Shown: positions 1-4,482 of the stretch, piece by piece | Layout of the letters: the number at the start of each line of letters is the position of its first letter | Position numbering within the stretch: position 1 is the stretch's first letter | Source of the DNA: Opitutales bacterium | GTDB taxonomy: Bacteria > Verrucomicrobiota > Verrucomicrobiia > Opitutales > UBA2987 | Assembly: GCA_021772555.1 (NCBI GenBank) | Contig: JAJFLT010000213.1 | Span: 1 to 6,183 of the forward strand | Reading direction: 5' to 3' | DNA length: 6,183 nucleotides | The notes under the pieces: model-generated | The model's database searches: none | Seen by the model: only the letters and a program-made list of their open reading frames with translations | Told to the model about the DNA's origin: nothing | Program-made: the position numbers and the translations under genes

Positions 1-642
1 GTTGAGAACCAATGTGGGGTTTTTTTGTCTGAAAATTTGCAGGATCCCATATCTCTTCCAGAATTCCTTTCCGATGACTGGTATGGCAGGGACGCAGATG
101 TAACCGCCGTCGAACGGCAGATTCTGCCGGCAGACACCGGATTTTCGCGCAAAGTTTATATTAACCTCCTGCAGAGCAAAGAACAGGTATTCTATTCCAT
201 AGTTTTGAGTGGCCGGAATCGAGGATCCATCCACCGCCCGGAGGTCTGCCTCAAAGGTCAAGGTTGGACCATAAAAAACAAACAGGTGCGGGAATTTGAG
301 GTTCCCGAATTCGACGACGGCAAATTATCGGCAACCCTATTGCACATCGAAAAATTGCCCTTGGATAATAAGGGTGAGGCAATCGCAACCCCGGGATTAT
401 TTGCCTATTGGTTTGTGGGTGGAGACACGGTGGTCCCTTCCCATTGGGAACGCTTGCTGATAATGGCCAAAGACCGTCTTTTCGGATTTAAGACCCATCG
501 CTGGGCCTATGTGTTTGCCCAGACCACGACGGAAGATGGTGAGGAGGCTGGATTGGCCAGGTTGCAGGAGGTGATTGCCCTTACGGTTCCGGAATTTCAA
601 CTGGTCGGTTTTGAAAATGGCGAGGCGGCTACCGGCGAATAG
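1..642 (+). CDS. EpsI-family (DUF3485) exosortase-associated protein, 5' partial
   Basis: This reading frame is open from the first base of the window to a TAG at 640-642, so the gene most likely starts further left. A TTG at 25 is a possible internal start (205 aa), but no Shine-Dalgarno sequence precedes it. The family signature is seen near residues 64-81 counted from that TTG: RNRGSIHRPEVC followed by GQGW, matching the S-x-H-x-P-E-x-C...GxGW core of EpsI/DUF3485 proteins. A further family-like stretch, AYWFVGGD, is followed by a helical segment and a final beta-rich part. EpsI proteins accompany exosortases, the membrane proteases/transpeptidases that process PEP-CTERM-like exported proteins and are linked to exopolysaccharide export; some are fused to the exosortase C-terminus. 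The membrane anchor usually found at the N-terminus is not in the window. The family call is firm. Whether this is a separate gene or the tail of an exosortase fusion cannot be decided here. Repeat copy 1 begins 19 bp after the stop. Confidence 0.8.
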   Translation, partial: VENQCGVFLSENLQDPISLPEFLSDDWYGRDADVTAVERQILPADTGFSRKVYINLLQSKEQVFYSIVLSGRNRGSIHRPEVCLKGQGWTIKNKQVREFEVPEFDDGKLSATLLHIEKLPLDNKGEAIATPGLFAYWFVGGDTVVPSHWERLLIMAKDRLFGFKTHRWAYVFAQTTTEDGEEAGLARLQEVIALTVPEFQLVGFENGEAATGE

Positions 643-661
643 GTATGCATTAGCCGTTTAC

Positions 662-937
662 TAGAACCGATCTCAAATTCGCAGATGAATGATGTTTGTA
701 GCGCCACGGTGGCAGATGCCAGGCGGCTTCGCGCCCAGATGGGCTGGAGCCCTTCGGGCTCGAACCAACGCCGCAGGTGCCACCATGCCGCACAAATCCT
801 TCGGACAGAGGCTATTATGAGTTTGAGCGGCGTTTCGCCGGGGCCGCAGGGCTTCCAGCCCGACAAGCCCCGGCGCGTCTTGCTCATAACACATAATGCT
901 TTCTGCATCATCATCATCGAATTTGAGATAGGTTCTA
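662..937 (+). mobile_element. MITE-like non-autonomous element, copy 1
   Basis: This non-coding element fills most of the gap between the EpsI-like gene and the SYLF gene. Its ends are 20-bp inverted repeats, at 662-681 (TAGAACCGATCTCAAATTCG) and 918-937, with one mismatch. Weaker similarity continues inward through GATGATG-type repeats. Each end has TA at the outer edge, consistent with a TA target duplication as made by IS630/Tc1-mariner-type transposases. Internal arms also pair: 730-735 with 872-877, 741-752 (GGGCTGGAGCCC) with 849-861, and 767-774 (AACGCCGC) with 827-834, so the whole element can fold into a long imperfect hairpin. A small local hairpin, GAGCCC-TTC-GGGCTC, lies at 747-761. 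Copy 2 at 3597-3873 is the same sequence in reverse orientation, with about 20 substitutions and one 1-base indel. No transposase is encoded; mobilisation in trans is inferred. The orientation given is arbitrary. Confidence 0.85.
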
Positions 938-1020
938 ACACATAAAATTGTTTGCTCTGGTCAGGCGTCCGCGGTATTTATCGGGCTCTTTTTTGGTTAA
1001 CCTATGAAATCGAGATTGCC

Positions 1021-1740
1021 ATGAGGTATTTATGCACATTCCTATTTTTATTTCTTATTCTTGAATCATCGATGGCCGCAGCCACTTTGTTTAAGAAAAA
1101 GGATGAAGCAGAAAAGGAGGCCAAGCGTGATGCCCGCCTGGAAAAGCGGGTGAAGAGCATCAGCGATTATTTTGCCCAGGTCATGGCAAGCCCGGAATCG
1201 AAGATACCCTCCGGCCTTTTGCGCAAAGCCGAGGGCATCATCATCATGCGGCAGTTCAAGGCCGGACTCGGCATTGGGGTCAAGGGCGGCGGTGGGATCG
1301 CCATGGCCAGAGACGGAAAGACCGGCGAGTGGAGCGCACCGGCGTTTTTGAAAGCCGGGGAGGCCAGCATCGGTCTACAAATCGGCGGCCAGGTGCTCGA
1401 TTCCGTTTTCTTGCTCATGAATGAGGATGGAATGAATATGCTCGCCCAAACGCAGTTCCGCGTCGGGGTGGACGCGGCGGCCACGGCGGGTCCACACGGG
1501 GCCGAGGCGGAGGCCAGGTATACCGGCGAGACCCCCATCCTTGTTTATTCAGATATTGGCGGTCTTTATGCGGGAGCTTCTTTTGAAGGCGGTTTTCTCG
1601 TTCCAGACAACAAAGCTAATGCTGCCTATTACAATGATGAGGCCATTCTCATGCGGGAAATACTTTTTCAAAACAAAGTGGAAAAAACGGTTGAAGCCCG
1701 GGAATTGATCGAATTGATTGAGCAGCACAGCAAAAAATAA
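1021..1740 (+). CDS. Secreted SYLF (Ysc84-like) lipid-binding domain protein
   Basis: The protein has 239 residues from the ATG at 1021. That start is chosen because it begins a clear signal peptide: Arg2, a hydrophobic core at about 3-14 (LCTFLFLFLIL), then an Ala-rich candidate cleavage site at about 18-21 (MAAA). The frame is also open upstream to a TTG at 952, which would put 23 unlikely residues before the signal peptide. A short charged linker (25-45) leads into a SYLF domain from about 41 to the end. Family features seen are AEGIIIM (70-76), a glycine-rich turn (88-92), WSAPAF (104-109), the G-x-x-S-x-G-x-Q-x-G pattern (about 113-122), AGPHG (156-160) and YSDIGGLYAG (176-185). SYLF domains bind phosphoinositides in eukaryotes; the role of bacterial exported versions is poorly known. 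cdd follows after 25 bp with no visible terminator, so the two may be cotranscribed. Upstream, 938-1020 holds only weak promoter-like sequence. Confidence 0.85.
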   Translation: MRYLCTFLFLFLILESSMAAATLFKKKDEAEKEAKRDARLEKRVKSISDYFAQVMASPESKIPSGLLRKAEGIIIMRQFKAGLGIGVKGGGGIAMARDGKTGEWSAPAFLKAGEASIGLQIGGQVLDSVFLLMNEDGMNMLAQTQFRVGVDAAATAGPHGAEAEARYTGETPILVYSDIGGLYAGASFEGGFLVPDNKANAAYYNDEAILMREILFQNKVEKTVEARELIELIEQHSKK

Positions 1741-1765
1741 GCGATTTCTTTAACAATACAAACGC

Positions 1766-2236
1766 ATGATAGAAACTAATTACGAAGGACTTAACGCCGA
1801 GCAAAAAGAGCTGCTGGACGCTGCGGCCGAGGTCATGGAAACGGCCTACAATCCTTACTCGGGGTTTTTTGTTGGAGCGGCTTTGCGAACGAAAGACGGG
1901 CGGATTTTCACCGGTTCCAATGTAGAAAACGCGGCCCACGGATCCATATGTGCGGAACGCTCGGCGATTGTCCGGGCTAATGCCGAAGGTTGCCGCCAGT
2001 TTACCGATGTCGCTGTAATTGCGCGAGGGACAGATTTTGACACAAAGGAGGTAACTTCGCCCTGCGGAGCTTGCCGTCAAATGCTTTTTGAGGCAGCCCA
2101 GCTAAGCAGCGAAAACTTGAAGGCAATTCTTTCTACCACCAATAAGGACAAGATTGTCCTGACTACTATCGAAGAACTGTTGCCCCTCGGTTTTGGTCCG
2201 GGCGACCTCGGTATCGACCTGGAAAGATTTCGTTAA
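1766..2236 (+). CDS. cdd: Cytidine deaminase
   Basis: This 156-residue protein is slightly longer than the roughly 130-140 residues usual for the homotetrameric class. It should deaminate cytidine and deoxycytidine to uridine and deoxyuridine in pyrimidine salvage, in the cytoplasm. The active site is complete: substrate-binding NVEN at 53-56, CAE at 62-64 (zinc ligand Cys62 and catalytic Glu64) and PCGAC at 99-103 (zinc ligands Cys100 and Cys103). The N-terminal AYNPYSGFFVGAAL motif (27-40) is also typical. The C-terminal tail (about 128-156, ending GIDLERFR) contains the usual EELLP-x-x-F motif. The ATG at 1766 gives the expected N-terminus, although no strong Shine-Dalgarno sequence precedes it. 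The gene follows the SYLF gene by 25 bp and runs towards the kamA-like gene, with only 6 bp between the two stop codons. Confidence 0.95.
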   Translation: MIETNYEGLNAEQKELLDAAAEVMETAYNPYSGFFVGAALRTKDGRIFTGSNVENAAHGSICAERSAIVRANAEGCRQFTDVAVIARGTDFDTKEVTSPCGACRQMLFEAAQLSSENLKAILSTTNKDKIVLTTIEELLPLGFGPGDLGIDLERFR

Positions 2237-2242
2237 ACCCGA

Positions 2243-3478
2243 TCAGTAAACGAGGATTTCCTCGTTTTCGAAACCCGTTTCACCTGACTTGGTTCCCCCG
2301 CCTGGAACCAAGGGGTAGCGGTAAATCTTACCCTGGTAGTTGCGCAGGATGATTTCAGTATCGGTGATTTTCTGCACGAACTCCGGGTTGAGTGGAATTT
2401 TCCCGCCGCCGCCGGGGGCGTCGACGACCAATTGCGGCAGGGCGTAGCCGGTGGTGTGGCCGCGCAAACCGCGAATAATATCGAGGCCCTTTTCCACCGT
2501 GGTACGCAGGTGGGCGCTGCCGGTGATCAAGTCGCATTGGTAAAGGTAATAGGGCCGCACACGCATCATCAAAAGCCGATGGAGAAGCGACCGCATGGTG
2601 TCGGTCTCATCGTTCACACCACGGAGGAGAACGGATTGGTTGCCCAAAGGAACCCCCGCATAGGACATTTGTTCGCAAGCGTCCTTCAATTCCAGGGTGC
2701 ACTCCTTGGGATGGTTGACATGGATGCTCATCCAGATAGGCCCGTGTTTGCGGAAAATTTCACATAACTCCGGTGTAATTCGTTGGGGTAAAAATACCGG
2801 AATCCTCGACCCGATGCGGATGAATTCGACATGGGGAATGGCCCGCAGGCGACCCAAGAGGTAGTCGATCTTGCGGTCGGAGAGCAGCAGAGGGTCCCCC
2901 CCGCTGAGAAGGACGTCACGGATTTCGGGGTGCTCCTCGATATATTTGAGTCCGCTTTCGAACTCGGGATGAAAATTGTAATCCTGGGCGTTGGAAACCA
3001 GGCGGCTACGGGTGCAATACCGGCAGTAGGCGGCGCAGCGGTCGGTCACCAGAAAAAGCACGCGGTCCGGGTAGCGGTGCACGAGGCCCTCTACCGCCAT
3101 CGAGCCATCCTCGCCCAGAGGATCGAGAAGCTCATCGGGTGCTGTGGTGAGTTCCTCCCCTCTCGGTATCATTTGACGTCGAACGGGACAATCGGGGTCG
3201 TCGGCATCGATGAGGTTGAAAAAGTAAGGAGTTATGGCCAGGGCCAGCTTCTGGTTGGCAAAGCGGCAGCCGGCTTTTTCCTCGGGCGTCAAATCGATGA
3301 ATTTTTCCAGTTGGTCGATGCTGGTAAGCCGGTTTTTCAACTGCCACTTCCAGTCGTTCCATTGTTTGGCCGGGGTATCGGCCCAAAGCCCCTGGCCCCG
3401 ATGCCAATTTGAAGTCTGATCGTGTGGATACATAAATCTCGGGAAACGAATATTGCCCTCAGGCACATTCCAAACCAT
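2243..3478 (-). CDS. kamA: Lysine 2,3-aminomutase family radical SAM/PLP enzyme
   Basis: The protein has 411 residues from the ATG at 3478; a TTG at 3493 would add five residues and an ATG at 3433 would remove fifteen. None of these has a convincing Shine-Dalgarno sequence. The radical SAM cluster motif is C-AAY-C-RY-C (Cys148, 152, 155). Other landmarks are LSGGDP (about 191-196), the PLP-lysine motif PGGGGK (Lys360), YQCD (Asp316) and VVDAP (Asp353). The two aspartates match the residues that hold the lysine side-chain amine in clostridial lysine 2,3-aminomutase; glutamate 2,3-aminomutases carry Lys and Asn there, so lysine is the likely substrate and beta-lysine the product. Similarity to the clostridial enzyme is extensive from WNDWKWQ onward. 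The C-terminal cysteine-rich zinc motif of that enzyme is absent. No beta-lysine acetyltransferase (ablB) or epmA/efp gene lies nearby, so an osmolyte role and an EF-P-modification role both remain open. Confidence 0.88.
   Translation of the reverse strand: MVWNVPEGNIRFPRFMYPHDQTSNWHRGQGLWADTPAKQWNDWKWQLKNRLTSIDQLEKFIDLTPEEKAGCRFANQKLALAITPYFFNLIDADDPDCPVRRQMIPRGEELTTAPDELLDPLGEDGSMAVEGLVHRYPDRVLFLVTDRCAAYCRYCTRSRLVSNAQDYNFHPEFESGLKYIEEHPEIRDVLLSGGDPLLLSDRKIDYLLGRLRAIPHVEFIRIGSRIPVFLPQRITPELCEIFRKHGPIWMSIHVNHPKECTLELKDACEQMSYAGVPLGNQSVLLRGVNDETDTMRSLLHRLLMMRVRPYYLYQCDLITGSAHLRTTVEKGLDIIRGLRGHTTGYALPQLVVDAPGGGGKIPLNPEFVQKITDTEIILRNYQGKIYRYPLVPGGGTKSGETGFENEEILVY
2248..2268 (+). terminator. Possible Rho-independent terminator of cdd
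   Basis: An 8-bp perfect stem, AAACGAGG at 2248-2255 and CCTCGTTT at 2260-2267, encloses a 4-nt ATTT loop and ends in a short run of four T. It begins 11 bp after the cdd stop codon. It also encodes the last residues of the convergent kamA-like gene, so it is at once coding sequence on the other strand. The U tract is short, so termination may be weak. The stem is equally perfect read from the other strand, but there it lies upstream of the stop codon. Confidence 0.4.
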
Positions 3479-3501
3479 GCAATTAAGAGACAACCTAAAG
3501 A

Positions 3502-3525
3502 ATTGACATATTTAAAATTGTCAAT
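3502..3525. promoter_or_regulatory. 24-bp palindrome, candidate operator
   Basis: The half-sites ATTGACA (3502-3508) and TGTCAAT (3519-3525) frame an AT-rich centre containing TTTAAA. Ten of the twelve base pairs are symmetric. The palindrome lies 24 bp upstream of the kamA ATG, just downstream of the start point expected from the candidate kamA promoter, and overlaps the candidate -35 box of the rightward promoter. That placement suits a repressor site, but no regulator gene is present in the window and the role is inferred. Confidence 0.4.
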
Positions 3526-3547
3526 ACGTTTTTGAATATTAAATAAT
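3518..3547 (+). promoter_or_regulatory. Candidate promoter for coaE-rho
   Basis: TTGTCA at 3518-3523 and AATAAT at 3542-3547 each match five of six sigma-70 consensus bases, but the spacing is 18 bp. A transcript starting near 3553 would carry the GGAGGG ribosome binding site at 3587-3592 and then run through repeat copy 2 into coaE. The -10 box overlaps that of the leftward kamA promoter. This is prediction by eye only; the region is AT-rich and chance matches are easy. Confidence 0.3.
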
Positions 3548-3565
3548 CCCTGAAAATGAGGTCAA
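3538..3565 (-). promoter_or_regulatory. Candidate promoter for the kamA-like gene
   Basis: On the minus strand TTGACC (3565-3560) and TTTAAT (3543-3538) are separated by 16 bp; each matches five of six sigma-70 consensus bases. Transcription would begin near 3531 and enter the gene after a leader of about 50 nt that contains the 24-bp palindrome. It overlaps the rightward coaE candidate promoter, so the two could interfere with each other. Confidence 0.4.
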
Positions 3566-3586
3566 AGGATTGACGGTGTTCTCACT

Positions 3587-3592
3587 GGAGGG
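3587..3592 (+). promoter_or_regulatory. Ancestral coaE Shine-Dalgarno sequence, displaced
   Basis: GGAGGG is a strong Shine-Dalgarno match that has no start codon at a usable distance: repeat copy 2 begins 4 bp further on. If the element is removed together with one copy of its flanking TA, the sequence reads GGAGGG-TTATTAAC-ATG, an 8-nt spacing to the coaE start codon. It is therefore best read as the original coaE ribosome binding site, now about 283 nt from its start codon. Confidence 0.65.
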
Positions 3593-3596
3593 TTAT

Positions 3597-3873
3597 TAGA
3601 ACCTATCTCAAATTCGAAGATGATGATGCAGAGAGCCATTATGTGTTATGAGCAAGGCGCGCCGGGACGTGCCGGGCGGGAAGCCCTGCTGCCCCGACGG
3701 AACGCCGCTCAAACTCATAATAGCCTCTGTCCGAAGGATTTGTGCGGCACGGTGGCACCTGCGGCGTCCGCTCGCGCCCGAAGGGCTCCAGCCCATCTGG
3801 GCGCGAAGCCGCCTGGCATCTGCTACCGCGGCGCAACAAACATCATTCATCCGCGAATTTGAGATAGGTTCTA
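3597..3873 (-). mobile_element. MITE-like non-autonomous element, copy 2 (inverted)
   Basis: This is the second copy of the element at 662-937, in reverse orientation and one base longer. The terminal inverted repeats at 3597-3616 and 3854-3873 differ at one position in the hand alignment, and TA marks both outer edges. The central 49 nt (3701-3749) are identical to 786-834 of copy 1, while the arms differ at about 20 positions. The element separates a GGAGGG Shine-Dalgarno sequence from the coaE ATG, which lies two bases after its right edge. The inner side of the right end, GAGATAGG at 3861-3868, is 7 nt from that ATG and could act as a replacement ribosome binding site. The plus strand is also open in frame with coaE from 3648 on. 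No transposase is encoded. Confidence 0.85.
3861..3868 (+). promoter_or_regulatory. Element-borne ribosome binding site for coaE (candidate)
   Basis: GAGATAGG lies within the terminal inverted repeat of repeat copy 2, with its last G 7 nt before the coaE ATG at 3876. It is a weaker match to the anti-Shine-Dalgarno sequence than the displaced GGAGGG, but its spacing is right. Because the terminal repeat is a fixed part of the element, any copy inserted just before a start codon in this orientation would carry the same site. Confidence 0.45.
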
Positions 3874-3875
3874 AC

Positions 3876-4457
3876 ATGCGGGTTGGACTCACTGGAGGCA
3901 TCGGCTGTGGCAAATCGGAGGTGCTTCGCCTCCTGGCCGAAACGGGAGCGCTCTGTATCGATTGTGACAGGATCGTGGCGGAGTTGCTCGACGGCGATAC
4001 AGTCGTGCGCGAGGCCCTGCGCGAACGCTTCGGTTCATCCGTTTTCCACCGGCCAGGAACCGTTGACAGAGCCTTTCTTTCCGCTAGGGTATTTGCCCAT
4101 ACACCCCACCGGTTGTGGCTGGAAAATCTGTTGCATCCGCTGGTGCGGCAGGAATGGGAGTTGCGGTTGGCAAGGCATTCAGGACCTCTTGCCGTCGTAG
4201 AAATTCCACTCCTTTTTGAAAAAAAGCTTGAAAAACTATTTCAAATAACTGTTTGTGTAACAGCGAGCCTCGCCACCCGATTACGCAGAGGCGGGGTCAG
4301 GGGCCTGACCAGGGAGCAATTATTGGCCAGAAATGCCCTCCAATTGCCCCTTTCCGACAAGGTAAAGCGCGCTGATTACGTGATCTCCAACAACGGTTCA
4401 AGAGAGTTTCTACGCAATCAGGTTTTGCTGCTCAGCCCACTATTACACAAGATTTAA
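3876..4457 (+). CDS. coaE: Dephospho-CoA kinase
   Basis: The protein has 193 residues, close to the usual 200 or so. It phosphorylates the 3'-hydroxyl of the ribose of dephospho-CoA with ATP, the last step of coenzyme A synthesis, in the cytoplasm. Evidence includes the P-loop GGIGCGKS (7-14) directly after the start, IDCD (28-31) at the conserved catalytic-aspartate segment, HPLVR (87-91), VVEIPLLFE (107-115), an Arg-rich lid region (135-142) followed by LTREQLLARNALQ, and ADYVISNNGS (166-175) near the C-terminus. The ATG at 3876 is chosen because the family begins three to five residues before the P-loop. The frame stays open back to 3648, but that adds 76 residues translated from the repeat element. 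rho starts 25 bp after the stop with no terminator between, so the pair is probably an operon. Confidence 0.95.
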   Translation: MRVGLTGGIGCGKSEVLRLLAETGALCIDCDRIVAELLDGDTVVREALRERFGSSVFHRPGTVDRAFLSARVFAHTPHRLWLENLLHPLVRQEWELRLARHSGPLAVVEIPLLFEKKLEKLFQITVCVTASLATRLRRGGVRGLTREQLLARNALQLPLSDKVKRADYVISNNGSREFLRNQVLLLSPLLHKI

Positions 4458-4482
4458 TAAAACGAGCCGCCAATATTAATAA

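Noticed and set aside
911..918. TCATCATC-type short tandem repeats as a microsatellite or CRISPR-like feature.
   Set aside because: They are part of the inner terminal region of the repeat element and pair with GATGATG at the other end; there is no repeat-spacer pattern anywhere in the window.
685..945. An 86-residue frame in repeat copy 1 with a similar frame in copy 2 (minus strand, within 3608-3913), looking like a conserved small protein.
   Set aside because: Of about 16 substitutions between the copies in the shared frame, 15 fall at codon positions 1 or 2 and only one at position 3, the reverse of a protein under selection. There is no ribosome binding site, and the frames run through the terminal repeats.
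952..1020. Upstream TTG start for the SYLF protein (262 residues).
   Set aside because: It would place 23 residues ahead of a clear signal peptide; the ATG at 1021 gives a standard secreted protein.
2831..3412. A 193-codon plus-strand frame.
   Set aside because: It overlaps the kamA-like gene on the opposite strand, which has complete radical SAM and PLP motifs; the plus frame has none.
2243..3478. Glutamate 2,3-aminomutase as the function of the radical SAM enzyme.
   Set aside because: Both positions that discriminate substrate carry Asp (YQCD and VVDAP), as in lysine-specific enzymes, not the Lys and Asn reported for glutamate enzymes.
3570..3599. TTGACG and TATTAG with 18-bp spacing as a coaE promoter.
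   Set aside because: A start downstream of this -10 would leave the GGAGGG ribosome binding site untranscribed, and the -10 straddles the repeat boundary. The overlapping promoter further left fits better.
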